The notes beneath the pieces were generated by a model that was given only the letters and a program-made list of their open reading frames with translations, made no database searches and was not told the DNA's origin. The position numbers were made by a program, and so were the translations under genes. A DNA stretch of 64,000 nucleotides from Azohydromonas lata NBRC 102462. Lineage in GTDB: Bacteria; Pseudomonadota; Gammaproteobacteria; Burkholderiales; Burkholderiaceae_C. Location: NCBI RefSeq assembly GCF_001571085.1, contig NZ_BCTC01000023.1, forward strand, positions 1 to 64,000, written 5' to 3'. Position 1 is the stretch's first letter. Each line of letters starts with the position of its first letter. Of this stretch, positions 52,253 to 61,658 are shown piece by piece.

Positions 52253-55200
52253 ATTTTTGATTCTTTGGCAGCAACTGCCCTTTCAAGCAGTTGCTGCAAG
52301 TCAAAGTTAATGCTTGTGACGCCCCAATCGGGTTCTTGGGTAAACGGCTTGCGCACATAGCATGGTGCTTCAGCTTGATTGCCATCAACTACGACTATGG
52401 CTAGGAGAAATTTGTCCTGCTGATTCAAGCCATAAAGCACCTCGTTACGAGTAATAGTCACAGTGCTGCTGCCTTTAATCCGGCCCTTTACTTCTATATG
52501 ACGAGCCTCTGCCAGCTTCCGATCTTGAGATGGCGGAATGCTAGTTATGTCCCATCCACATTTTTCTGCTGAAACGTCAATAACTTCATGGCCCATCGCT
52601 CGCTCTGCCGCCATGACAGCGTCCATGGCGATCCGCTCAATCCTGGCACGCGCTACGGCATCAGCAGTCCAACCTGATTCACCTCGGCGCTGCATCAAGA
52701 GTCCGACTGGGATAACCAAAGCCCCACCCACAATAACGGGCGTAGCAGAAACCACATGCCGCATCGACATGAGTTCTTTCTCCCGGGATACGCGCCGCGC
52801 GGTCAGGTCATCGATGGTGCGCTGCACGTTATCCAGGTTCAGGCGCACGTCCTTGCCAGCGGCACGGTCTTCCTGCAGCTTCACATAGCGGTCGGACCAG
52901 TAGCTGATCTCCTTGACCAGGCGTTCATGTACGGCTGCGAGTGTCTTGTCTACTTGTGTCTCACGCCGGCGTCTGACTTCTTCATAGTGCGCCGGCACTA
53001 GATGGGCTGATGCATGGGTCAGGGCCACCTGCTCCAGATCCTTAGCGATCCAGGGAGCGGCAAGTACATCCCCCACGAGGCCTAGATCAGGTGGCTCAAT
53101 CGGCTGCAAGTCCAGATGGGGTGCCCACCCGGCATTGACTGCCTGCCCAGCAGAATCGATCTCGACAAACTGCATGCGACGGGAGGCAACGCGAGCCTGG
53201 TCTTCCCCTTCGCGAACTGCGTGATCCACGATGAAGAGTACGCGGGGAGTGAGCCCCATATCGGCTGGGTCCACCAGCACGGCGCCTTGCTTCAGCTTGC
53301 CGCGGTGCTGCTCCAGCATCATGTCCGTCACCGCCTGCATCAGCGGATGGGCAGGATGCAGAAGCGACGCCATCGGCGCGTTTGCCCTGCCCGTCAAGCG
53401 AACGTAGCGCTTCTCGAAGCACACGCGCTCATAGCGGCGCAGTACCGGGTCCAGATGGCGCCGGTCGCGGCCGCTGATCTGGCGATCGCGCTCGCGAATC
53501 TCGGCCGGGACATTGGCGATCTCGAACCGGCCGGTTTCCCGGGCTCGCAGATCTCCGCCCAGCGCCTGGAATGCTTGCGTGAAGAAGGCGCGGATAAAGT
53601 ATGGCTGGAGCTTCCGGGCTTCCGCCTTCTCCATCTCTTCCTTGACGGCGAACAGCCGGTCCGCGTCCATCACCTCTTCGCACAGGGCGTTGCGCTTGAT
53701 GATGGCTTTCAGGTGCGATGTGTCCAGTGCACCTTCCACCTTGCGGTGTAGTCGTTCCTTGATTTCAGGATCGTCGCCGTACCGGATTGCATCAATGAGA
53801 AGATCCTTGAGGCTGCGGTCCTCGAAGACCTCACCCAGGATGTCGAACACTCGCCCACCGAGTGCCTTGCGTTCAACCTCCAGCTTGTCGAACAGCCGCT
53901 GGAACACGTCGCCTTCCCGTGTCTCGGCCGCCACCATGTTCCACAGGTGACATACCTCAGTCTGGCCGATACGGTGAATGCGGCCAAAGCGCTGCTCCAG
54001 GCGATTTGGGTTCCACGGCAGGTCGTAGTTGACCATCAGGTTGGCGTTCTGAAGGTTCACGCCTTCGCCCGCTGCATCCGTGGCCAGCAGCACCCGGACC
54101 GTAGGATCGTTGCGGAAAGCCTCCTGAACCTTTCGCCGGTCCTCGCGCCTGACGCCACCGTGAATCATCACCACTGATTCCTCAGTGCCGATGAGGCCGC
54201 GGATTTTCACGGCCAAGTAGTTCAGCGTGTCGCGGTGCTCGGTGAAGATGATGAGCTTGCGTTGCCGGCCATCAGCGTCACGCATCTCGGGCGTGTCCTG
54301 CAGCAGCTGCGACAGCTCGTTCCACTTGCAGTCTTGTCCGGAGTGCACGACCTGGCGCGCCTGTTCCTCAAGTGCCTGTAGGCTAAAGATTTCTGCTTCG
54401 AGCTCATGGATCGTTTGTGCTGCCGTCGCCTGATCCACCACGGCTTCTTCGAAGCTCTCATACTCTTCGGGTGCCAGTGCTTCGGCCGACTCCCAGACGT
54501 CTTCCGGAGCCCCTTGCTTGCCGTTGACGTTCAACGTTCCGGCTAATAGCTGCCCGCGGCTGCGCAGCTTTTCTTCTTCAACGCGGCGGGTGAGCTTGAT
54601 CCGGCGACGCTTGAGCGACTGGTAGATGGCCTCGGGGCTGGATGCCAAGCGGCGCTGCAGCGAAGTCAGCGCGAAGCCTACGGTGCCCTTGCGAGCACCG
54701 TCCTGCAGCTGCTCGGCGCGGTTCATCTCTTCCTTCACGTACGCCGTGACCGACTCGTACAGCGCCGCTTCCAAATCGGAGAGCTTGTAGTTCGTCGTGG
54801 TAGCCCGGCGCTCGGGAAACAACGGCGTGCCGTCGAACTTCAGCAGGTCTTCCTTGACCATGCGGCGCATTAAATCGCTCACGTCCACCTTGTGAGCGCC
54901 GTCCCGGAACTTGCCGTAGAAGCGATCCGAATCGAGCAGCGACATGAAAAGTTGAAAGTCCTCTTCCTTGCCGTTGTGCGGAGTGGCTGTCATCAACAAG
55001 AAATGCCTGGTGACAGAGCCGAGCAGTTCGCCGAGCTGGAAGCGCTTGGTCTTGTTGATCTTGCTGCCGAAGTAGTTGGCCGAGAGCTTGTGGGCTTCGT
55101 CTACAACAACCAGATCCCAGTGCGCCCGCCGCAACTTCTCCTGCAGTTCCTCGCTGCGTGAAAGCTGGTCCACGCGGGCGACCATGAGGTCTGCATCTTC

Positions 55201-55782
55201 GAATGGATTGCCGCGGGACTGCTCGACCATCTCCCGGCTGAACAGCGTGAACTCCAGGCCGAACTTTTCGGCCATCTCGTCCTGCCACTGTTCCACCAAG
55301 CTGCCGGGGGCAACGATCAGCACTCGGCGGGCATCAGCGCGCATAAGCAGTTCTCGGATGAACAGCCCGGCCATGATGGTCTTGCCTGCGCCCGGATCGT
55401 CTGCCAGCACGTAGCGCAGCGGCTGCCGTGGCAGCATCGACTCGTAGACGGCAGTGATCTGATGCGGCAGCGGCTCCACGTTGGACGTGTGCACTGCCAT
55501 CATCGGGTCGAACAGGTGTGCCAGGTTGATCCGGTAGGCCTCGACGGCAAGCTTGAACGCTTCACCGGCCGCATCAAAGGCCCAGGGGCGGCCAGCGTCA
55601 GCCAAGGAGAGCTCTGCCTCGTTCGAGCGGAACAACATCCGCTCCAGAACCTGGCCCTCCGCTGTTTTGAAGTAGACGGTCAGCGCGTCGTTGCCCGCTT
55701 GCTCCGTAGCAACAATACGAACGACTTGGCCAGGAACGATTCCCTGGATCGCAGCGTTCTTCTTAATCTCTTCAAGCTTCAC
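52249..55782 (-). CDS. SNF2-type helicase with C-terminal DUF3883-like nuclease domain
   Basis: 1177 residues, first gene of the defence operon. Walker A is [17 protein letters not shown] at about residues 124-140 and DEAH lies at 228-231 ([11 protein letters not shown]). The second helicase lobe has [38 protein letters not shown] and [20 protein letters not shown]. The C-terminal 120 residues resemble DUF3883: GWDITS (about 1075), then [20 protein letters not shown] (about 1094), that is D...E-x-K of a PD-(D/E)XK fold. So translocation and possible cleavage are in one chain. It starts with GTG behind a GGGAGG box. Similar helicases occur in DISARM class 1 and in Hma-type systems. Confidence 0.93.
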   Translation of the reverse strand: MKLEEIKKNAAIQGIVPGQVVRIVATEQAGNDALTVYFKTAEGQVLERMLFRSNEAELSLADAGRPWAFDAAGEAFKLAVEAYRINLAHLFDPMMAVHTSNVEPLPHQITAVYESMLPRQPLRYVLADDPGAGKTIMAGLFIRELLMRADARRVLIVAPGSLVEQWQDEMAEKFGLEFTLFSREMVEQSRGNPFEDADLMVARVDQLSRSEELQEKLRRAHWDLVVVDEAHKLSANYFGSKINKTKRFQLGELLGSVTRHFLLMTATPHNGKEEDFQLFMSLLDSDRFYGKFRDGAHKVDVSDLMRRMVKEDLLKFDGTPLFPERRATTTNYKLSDLEAALYESVTAYVKEEMNRAEQLQDGARKGTVGFALTSLQRRLASSPEAIYQSLKRRRIKLTRRVEEEKLRSRGQLLAGTLNVNGKQGAPEDVWESAEALAPEEYESFEEAVVDQATAAQTIHELEAEIFSLQALEEQARQVVHSGQDCKWNELSQLLQDTPEMRDADGRQRKLIIFTEHRDTLNYLAVKIRGLIGTEESVVMIHGGVRREDRRKVQEAFRNDPTVRVLLATDAAGEGVNLQNANLMVNYDLPWNPNRLEQRFGRIHRIGQTEVCHLWNMVAAETREGDVFQRLFDKLEVERKALGGRVFDILGEVFEDRSLKDLLIDAIRYGDDPEIKERLHRKVEGALDTSHLKAIIKRNALCEEVMDADRLFAVKEEMEKAEARKLQPYFIRAFFTQAFQALGGDLRARETGRFEIANVPAEIRERDRQISGRDRRHLDPVLRRYERVCFEKRYVRLTGRANAPMASLLHPAHPLMQAVTDMMLEQHRGKLKQGAVLVDPADMGLTPRVLFIVDHAVREGEDQARVASRRMQFVEIDSAGQAVNAGWAPHLDLQPIEPPDLGLVGDVLAAPWIAKDLEQVALTHASAHLVPAHYEEVRRRRETQVDKTLAAVHERLVKEISYWSDRYVKLQEDRAAGKDVRLNLDNVQRTIDDLTARRVSREKELMSMRHVVSATPVIVGGALVIPVGLLMQRRGESGWTADAVARARIERIAMDAVMAAERAMGHEVIDVSAEKCGWDITSIPPSQDRKLAEARHIEVKGRIKGSSTVTITRNEVLYGLNQQDKFLLAIVVVDGNQAEAPCYVRKPFTQEPDWGVTSINFDLQQLLERAVAAKESKI

Positions 55783-55896
55783 GAACCGACGCCTCCCTTG
55801 CGCCCCCTGTATTCTGAAGGAGGCTTACAGCACTAATTGATGGCCGCCGGCGCCCTCCTACGGCACCAATCACTAGCAAATGCCTAATGCAGATTT

Positions 55897-55914
55897 CCGT
55901 GACGTAGATCACGG
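55897..55914. promoter_or_regulatory. CRP-like palindrome upstream of the defence operon
   Basis: CCGTGACGTAGATCACGG has perfect six-base arms around a six-base spacer, and the GTGA-N6-TCAC layout equals the core of CRP/FNR-family sites. It is 115 bases before the GTG of the SNF2 gene, within a 349-base stretch (55783-56131) that otherwise holds no gene. It predicts control by a CRP-type or other dimeric regulator. Confidence 0.45.
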
Positions 55915-56131
55915 TGGAAAAGATCTAGGCCACTGTCTTCCAGACAACCCCTAGTTCTGGCACCGCGCTACAGCCTACCCCCATAGGTGGCTCGCCACGT
56001 GAGCCTGCGCAGTGAAATTTCTACGGGCACTAGAGATGTAAGCCTGACGCCCATGGCGACAGCGGCTTGTCACGGGCTTGGCGATCAGCAACTGCCAACC
56101 TCCCCGAGCCGCTGCTTTGCGGCAGGAAGAA

Positions 56132-56653
56132 TCAACCGCGAATCATGATTTCGATTGAAGACGTAGGAACGTTGAAGGCAAGCGCCAAACCTTCTTTGGC
56201 CTCAGCAATCGTCAGAGGGCGTGGCTTGTCCTGGGCGTCGCTACCTACCTCGATTTCCTGTTCGGGCATGGGCTGGAAGTCCAGTGAACCCACGTCGATT
56301 CCCACGGTCTCCAAGTCGGTGTAGAGCACCGGATTCCGATACCCCGGCCAAGCGTTAGGGAGGTTGACTTCCGCGTACTCGCTGAAGGTCAGAAGCCAAC
56401 GGTGTTCTGACCCGGGTTCTTCGCATGGGACTACTGCCTTCAGCCGCCCCACAAGAAAGGCAGTGTGATGCGGAGCCGAAGCCCGTCCCCAATCTTTCGC
56501 GAAGCCTCGGTTCTGGACACAGACGACGTACTCGTATCGCCGTGCCCTTTTCGCATCTAACACCCATGCCTGCGAGCCGCCTTCAGCCAGGATCTTGCCG
56601 ATCCCTCGTGCCGTCAGTACGCAGAGCGCCTTATGCTTCGCCTTGTCGTCCAT
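56132..56653 (-). CDS. Hypothetical protein upstream of the defence operon
   Basis: 173 residues. ATG 56653 is chosen because GGGAGA lies about seven bases before it. The protein reads KHKALCVLTARGIGKILAEG, YEYVVCVQNRGFAKDWGRAS, HHTAFLVGRLKAVVPCEEPG and ends with KEGLALAFNVPTSSIEIMIR. No family is recognised with confidence. It has the same direction as the defence operon but is separated from it by 349 bases, so it may have its own promoter. It could belong to the system or be an unrelated cargo gene. Confidence 0.72.
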   Translation of the reverse strand: MDDKAKHKALCVLTARGIGKILAEGGSQAWVLDAKRARRYEYVVCVQNRGFAKDWGRASAPHHTAFLVGRLKAVVPCEEPGSEHRWLLTFSEYAEVNLPNAWPGYRNPVLYTDLETVGIDVGSLDFQPMPEQEIEVGSDAQDKPRPLTIAEAKEGLALAFNVPTSSIEIMIRG

Positions 56654-56820
56654 GAAGGTTCTCCCATTGTTTGCTAAAAGTATGAGCAAACTATAGGTCA
56701 ACTATCGAGATAGCGCAATAGCTTTCCAGCATGGCTCAGGTGGCCCACGAGCCGCCGGGGTGGTTAAGCAGGTGACTTGCTAATGCCTCTCCACGTCTCG
56801 CGATCGAAGCTGAGGCTGGT

Positions 56821-57047
56821 TCACAGCGATTTCGTGCTCAATGGCGCAGACTCGGCGTGCGCGCTGGCCTGCGCCGCTTCGACACGTTTTTGCATCAGGC
56901 GCTCGACGCTGGCCCCGCGCATGCAGAACAGCTGTAAGGGCGCGGAGATCCCGTCTTGACGACGGCGCCAAAGCACAGCACCACGAGCCGGCCATTGAGC
57001 GCGCGGCGCAGCGTCATGTGCTGGCGCTCGGTGAGTACCTTGTCCAT
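56821..57047 (-). pseudogene. Small gene split by a frameshift
   Basis: From ATG 57047 one frame reads MDKVLTERQHMTLRRALNGR, then LVVLCFGAVVKTG, and then turns into nonsense. A second frame picks up at the same point with ISAPLQLFCMRGASVERLMQ, then KRVEAAQASAHAESAPL, and stops at 56821. Joined at about 56955 they give one plausible protein of about 75 residues with two Cys. A single-base indel at a GGG run explains the break. Function is unknown. Confidence 0.5.
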
Positions 57048-57147
57048 CTGTCGGTCCTCGGCTGGCCTGGAGGGGCCACCGTGACGCGCACAGCGCAGCC
57101 CCCACTTTTTCCCGGCCCCCGCCTTTGCAGCAGAGGCCGGCGCGGCT

Positions 57148-59091
57148 TCAGCCCTTGGCCCGCAGCACGGGCGGCAACCACCGCGTGCCCTGCAACCGCT
57201 GCTGCGCCAGGGCGACGGCCTCGCCCTTCTTCAGCCCTTCCAGACTCGCCGCCGCTTCTGCGCCTGCAGCTTCGTGCACCGCGTCAACGACCTTGGCCTT
57301 TGGCACCGAGTTCAAGCAGCTCTCGGCAGTCGGCTCCCACCAATCGGCCATGTCCAAATCGACGGCGGCGGCGATGGCGTCCGCGATGGGTTGCGGCGCC
57401 TCGCGGCCCTGCACCGTGTTGAGCGTGCTCGCGGTGCACACCGCCAGCAGGTCCAGCACCTGGGAGTCATCGGCCGCGAGCACCCACGCCAGCAAGGAGC
57501 GTTGGTCACCGGGCAACAGGTTGCCCCACCGCTCTTGGTGTGCTTCCATTTCCTGCTGTGCCTTGCACTTGGCCAAGTCCGCACCTTCCTTGCGCACATC
57601 GGCGGTGTCGGCGCGAATCTCGACGGGCCTGTCACCAGAGGCGCAGCGCGAGGACAAGCCGGTCTGCACAGCCAGTTGGTACGCCAGCACGCGCAGCGCC
57701 ACGGCTGGACTGTCCGCGAGCGTGGCGCGCAATGCAGCCGTGCGGTGTGCAGTCAGTTGCCGCAGCAACTTTTCCGAGTAGTCGGCCTTTGGTGCCTTGG
57801 CTTGTGCTGTGCTTGCGCCAGCGGTGCCCGTTGCGGCCGCAGCGCCGCCTTGCGCGGCCTGTGCCTTGCGATCTTCAACACGCACCAGGGCGCGCAGCAC
57901 GGCCAGTTCGCCGCGCTGATCGACGTACACCACCGCGCCGGCCAGCGGCAAGTCGTTGGGGTCAATCTGCGCCAGGGTCTGTTCGATGGCTTCGCGCTCG
58001 CTCTCGGCTGCGCGCTGCTGCGCTTCCAGATCGTCAATAGTTGCGCTCTCATCATACTGGTCCAGATCGTCAATCTTGGCCTCTAGTTCCGACAGTAGCA
58101 CCTCAATGGCGTCCAGCCGCTGCTGCTGTTCCTCGCTCGGGTCCACATCAAGCGTGTGGCAGTGGGCGAACGCCTGCCGGTCGGTGTAGCTCAGGCTGGT
58201 GCGGACTCCCACCCATTGCCAGCCGCCTTCTGCCCGCACGGCTTCAGCCTCGCGCTCCAGGCGCTCCAGCGCCAATTTCTGGAGCAGAGCCGGTTCCGTC
58301 ATAAACCCCGGTGCGTTTTCATTTTCGGCGAAAAGATCGCGACGTACATTCCCGCCTGCCGCCTCGTAGGCAGCAAACCCCACGAACTGCGCCAGCGGAT
58401 TATTTGGCGGCACGTCGCATTCAGTCAGTTTGCGGCGCAAGTTACACGCAGACCGCTCCCAGGTCGGGGTATTTTCCCAAATAGTTTCTTGGACTCCGTG
58501 ATCTTCTGTAAGGGTCAAGGCCATCAACTGTTCCAGTTCGATTTTGTCGTCCCGGTACAGCGCCATCAACTTCGGGCTGATCTTGGCGAGTTTCAGCCGG
58601 CGCTCCACAGTAAGCGTGCTGATGCCCCAGCCGTCGGCAATTTGGGAAACCGTCTTCCCCAACTCGACAAGGGCGGCGAACGCATCGAATTGATCTGCGC
58701 CATGGAGAGGTTCGCGCCCGCAGTTTTCGGCCAGGGATACCGACACGGCATCGTCTTGAGAAACCTCCAGGCAGCGCACCGGAAAATCAGCCGGCACCTT
58801 GCCTTGGGTGAACAGCAGATTCAGTGCTTCCAGGCGGCGGCCACCAGCCACGACCCCATAGCGCCCGGTGGGCTTGGGTGCCTTCTTGCCCGACAACTCG
58901 GGCCGCACGACGAGGTTTTGCAATAGCCCCTGCGAGTGAATCAGCGCCGCCAGCTCATCGACGCTGCGGGCTGGACTCGCCTTGCGAATATTGAGGGCGT
59001 CGCGTTGGAGGTATTTCAGCGGCACGGTTATTTCCCGGCCTTGCACCTGCTTTTCTGCTTCGTCAATCTGAGTTTGTTCAGAGAGGTCCAT
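57148..59091 (-). CDS. Large ParB-like protein of conjugative elements
   Basis: 647 residues from ATG 59091, with GGAG before it. The N-terminal ParB/sulfiredoxin-like domain (ITVPLKYLQRDALNIRKASP, LAALIHSQGLLQNLVVRPEL, YGVVAGGRRLEALNLL, VSVSLAENCGREPLHGADQF) and a helix-turn-helix (TVSQIADGWGISTLTVERRL) are followed by a long family-specific C-terminal part with coiled-coil (QQQRLDAIEVLLSELEAKID). This type accompanies DUF932 and Red-like genes on plasmids and ICEs and is distinct from KorB, so the element has two ParB-like proteins. Its role is probably not classical partition. Divergent from the DUF932 gene over a shared promoter region. Confidence 0.88.
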   Translation of the reverse strand: MDLSEQTQIDEAEKQVQGREITVPLKYLQRDALNIRKASPARSVDELAALIHSQGLLQNLVVRPELSGKKAPKPTGRYGVVAGGRRLEALNLLFTQGKVPADFPVRCLEVSQDDAVSVSLAENCGREPLHGADQFDAFAALVELGKTVSQIADGWGISTLTVERRLKLAKISPKLMALYRDDKIELEQLMALTLTEDHGVQETIWENTPTWERSACNLRRKLTECDVPPNNPLAQFVGFAAYEAAGGNVRRDLFAENENAPGFMTEPALLQKLALERLEREAEAVRAEGGWQWVGVRTSLSYTDRQAFAHCHTLDVDPSEEQQQRLDAIEVLLSELEAKIDDLDQYDESATIDDLEAQQRAAESEREAIEQTLAQIDPNDLPLAGAVVYVDQRGELAVLRALVRVEDRKAQAAQGGAAAATGTAGASTAQAKAPKADYSEKLLRQLTAHRTAALRATLADSPAVALRVLAYQLAVQTGLSSRCASGDRPVEIRADTADVRKEGADLAKCKAQQEMEAHQERWGNLLPGDQRSLLAWVLAADDSQVLDLLAVCTASTLNTVQGREAPQPIADAIAAAVDLDMADWWEPTAESCLNSVPKAKVVDAVHEAAGAEAAASLEGLKKGEAVALAQQRLQGTRWLPPVLRAKG

Positions 59092-59190
59092 GTGCTGCTC
59101 CAAAAAGACCGGGACACAAGCCCGGCAATAAAAGTGCGTGTCAGTCGGGAGAGCGCCCGGTGCGCAATCCTTTATTTATCGCTGGCCGAT

Positions 59191-59296
59191 GCTTAAATAT
59201 AATGCCTTTGCCGCTCTGAAAAATAAATAGCAGTAAACTCTTACCTATCTGCCTATTTGGAAATAATTATATTGAGCATTTGGCTTATACTTAAAC
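59191..59296. promoter_or_regulatory. Divergent AT-rich promoter region with GCTTA...AGCC elements
   Basis: GCTTAAATATAATGCC (59191-59206) and GGCTTATACTTAAAC (59282-59296) stand in an AT-rich stretch between the ParB-like gene and the DUF932 gene. They resemble the palindromes at 6380 and 6400 in sequence and in their TA-rich centre, although they are less symmetric. Each could be both a -10 element and an operator. Confidence 0.5.
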
Positions 59297-59374
59297 ACAT
59301 GGACGAAGTGAATACATCACACAACGCAGTGACGTTCTGCTGACTCCAACCCGCAACCCTTTGGAGATTCCCGC

Positions 59375-60445
59375 ATGGCACACCTAATCGACACCACCAC
59401 TGGCCGCGCCGCTATCGCTTTCGTCGGTGAAGCCCCGTGGCACAAGTTGGGGCAGCGCCTGACCGCTGGCGCGGATCTCGAAACGTGGCGCCGCGAAGCC
59501 GGCCTGGCCTACACGGTTGAGCGCACGCCGGTCCTGTTCCAGCGCAGCCATGCCGGCGCCTGCGACCGCGTTGAAGCAATGGAAGGTCGGGAAGTGCTCT
59601 ACCGCTCCGATTCGGGCAACGCGTTATCGGTCGTTAGCGGCGGCTATCAGGTTGTGCAGCCGGGGGAAGTGCTCGATTTTTTCGGGAAGCTCGCCGAGGC
59701 CGGCGGGTTCGTGCTGGAGACGGCCGGTGCGCTGTCAGATGGAAAGCGGGTGTGGGGGCTGGCGAAGGTCAACGACGGTGCGCCGGTTGTCGGCCAAGAC
59801 ACAGTGCGCCCTTACCTGCTCCTGGCGACCAGCTACGACGGCACGATGGCGACCACCGCCAAGTTCACGGCAATCCGCGTGGTCTGCAACAACACGCTGA
59901 CCATGGCGGCAGGCGGATCGATGAAGGATGCCGGCTGGCAGTCCGAGCAAGACACGATGGAAGGCCCGGTCGTGCAGTGTGTGCGCGTCCCGCACATGAA
60001 GAAGTTCAACGCGGGCGCCGTGCGCCAGCAACTCGGGATCGTGTTCACGGCTTGGGACCGCTGGCTGGTGGAGGCACGGCTGCTGGCGCAGGTGGACGTG
60101 ACGGAAGCACAGGCTGACAAGTTCGTGGCCAACCTGCTGTTGTCGGTGCAGGGCACGCCGAAGGGCAAGCCGCTGCCGGACGTGCGCGCCAGCCGTGGCT
60201 ACAAGCGGCTGATGGGCCTCTTTGGCGGCGCGCAGATCGGCGCCGACCTCTGCGGCATGCGCAGCGCGTGGGCACTGCTCAACGCCGTCACGGATTACGT
60301 GGACCACGAGCGCGGGCGCAGCGATGACACCCGCATGACGTCCGCGTGGTTCGGCGCAGGCGAGGGGCTGAAGCTGCGGGCCTGGGATGGCGTGCGCGAG
60401 TTGGCAGCCAGGGCCGGCGCGCTGGAGCCCGCGAGCAACGGTTAA
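59375..60445 (+). CDS. DUF932 (phage/plasmid-like TIGR03299-type) protein
   Basis: 356 residues. The sequence is typical of the family: FVGEAPWHKLGQRLTAGADL near the start, then VLYRSDSGNALSVVSGGYQV, LLATSYDGTMATTAKFTAIR, VVCNNTLTMAAG and, near the end, TAWFGAGEGLKLRAW-like residues (MTSAWFGAGEGLKLRAWDGV). These proteins are carried by many phages and conjugative elements; the function is unknown, with links to recombination suspected from context. A GGAG box precedes the ATG. Confidence 0.93.
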   Translation: MAHLIDTTTGRAAIAFVGEAPWHKLGQRLTAGADLETWRREAGLAYTVERTPVLFQRSHAGACDRVEAMEGREVLYRSDSGNALSVVSGGYQVVQPGEVLDFFGKLAEAGGFVLETAGALSDGKRVWGLAKVNDGAPVVGQDTVRPYLLLATSYDGTMATTAKFTAIRVVCNNTLTMAAGGSMKDAGWQSEQDTMEGPVVQCVRVPHMKKFNAGAVRQQLGIVFTAWDRWLVEARLLAQVDVTEAQADKFVANLLLSVQGTPKGKPLPDVRASRGYKRLMGLFGGAQIGADLCGMRSAWALLNAVTDYVDHERGRSDDTRMTSAWFGAGEGLKLRAWDGVRELAARAGALEPASNG

Positions 60446-60714
60446 CCGCTTCCGGCCCGGCTACGCGCCGGACCGGTCTCCTTCTCACCTGAACCCACAA
60501 GCACGTGCGAGCGCAACGAAATCCCAGCCGTGTAGGGCCTGCCTTTCGCGGAGTGCTGGCAGCCGACGGCGAAGCATGGTCGCTGGTGCGCGACGGCACG
60601 CAGCCTCGCCACCGCGCCGCGCGTGAACCGCTGGCCCTGTTCAACCCGCCGGCGCCTCGCCGCATCGCGTTTGGGGCTCCGTCCCTCGCTTCCCTTCCTC
60701 TCTTTGGAGCAGCC

Positions 60715-61305
60715 ATGAACGCCGATCCAGTCTTGGCCGGTTTCGACAAATTCATGTCGGCCGTGCGCGGTATTGAACCCCAACACATCGCCCAGGCACT
60801 CAACGCCTTCACGCCCGGCACCGACTGGCGCAAGTGCTCGAAGTACCGGATGGCCGAGTGCTACGGCTTGGCCATGGCGGACAAAAGCCCGGGCGTGTTC
60901 GACCAGCCCGCGGCCGCCCTGCGCCAACTGGATCTCGCTGCGCTGGCGATGCGTGCGCAAGCCTGTGCCGAGGGACACGCGGGCTGGAGTGGGCTTGGCG
61001 CCGCGGCGGGCGTGACGCCGCCACCCACCGCGGCCGAGATCGCCGCCGAGGTGTTCAAGGCGCCGGTGCTGGCCAGCATGCGGCAGGAACTGCACGCGGT
61101 GTCGCGCTCGCTACTGCGTACGGAAGACAAGCTGCGGGCAGCCCTACAGCGGGTGAAGGCCCTGCAGGAGCACAACGCCGCGCTTGTGATGCTGGTGGAG
61201 CAGGCAGCCGTGCCGGGCGGCATCAGCGAACACGAGTTCTCCCGGCCGGGCGGGTGGCGGGACCGCGCGTTGCGCCTTGCCTGCCAAACCCGATCCACGG
61301 CATGA
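60715..61305 (+). CDS. Hypothetical plasmid protein with coiled-coil end
   Basis: 196 residues from ATG 60715 (GGAG seven bases upstream); the frame is open further left but without a good start. The N-terminal part reads VLAGFDKFMSAVRGIEPQHI, then KYRMAECYGLAMADKSPGVF. A linker with GVTPPPTAAEIAAEVFKAPV follows and a coiled-coil (MRQELHAVSRSLLRTEDKLR, ALQRVKALQEHNAALVMLVE) closes it. It lies 270 bases behind the DUF932 gene in the same direction; the gap holds no other gene. Function is unknown. Confidence 0.65.
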   Translation: MNADPVLAGFDKFMSAVRGIEPQHIAQALNAFTPGTDWRKCSKYRMAECYGLAMADKSPGVFDQPAAALRQLDLAALAMRAQACAEGHAGWSGLGAAAGVTPPPTAAEIAAEVFKAPVLASMRQELHAVSRSLLRTEDKLRAALQRVKALQEHNAALVMLVEQAAVPGGISEHEFSRPGGWRDRALRLACQTRSTA

Positions 61306-61325
61306 CCAGGTAGAACACATCAGCC

Positions 61326-61658
61326 ATGAACACTCACGCTCCACTTGCGCGCCGCGTGTCGCGTGAGGAATTCCAGCAGGTGCTGCAGCGGGCCGGTTTC
61401 GGATTCGGTGCAGGCCTCGCCTTCCGCTACGACGCGCGGCATAACGAAACGGTCTGGACGATCAACGGCCAGCCTCTCGGCCTCACCGTGGGCCGCATTG
61501 GCGCCACGACGGCCTGCTTCCTTGCGACACCGACAACGTGCATGGACGCCGCCAGCCTTGACCAGCCGGCCGAGCCGCCGACGGTTGCGGTGCCATTGAT
61601 ATCCAACATCGAGCCACGCACATGCGAGCGGACTACGGGTTCACGACCTCTGAAATAG
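61326..61658 (+). CDS. Small hypothetical protein
   Basis: 110 residues. SREEFQQVLQRAGFGFGAGL and FRYDARHNETVWTINGQPLG suggest a small mixed fold. The last 35 residues look less like protein, and the next gene begins inside this one at 61622, so the true end of the reading frame may have been altered by an indel. It begins about 20 bases after the preceding gene. Confidence 0.5.
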   Translation: MNTHAPLARRVSREEFQQVLQRAGFGFGAGLAFRYDARHNETVWTINGQPLGLTVGRIGATTACFLATPTTCMDAASLDQPAEPPTVAVPLISNIEPRTCERTTGSRPLK

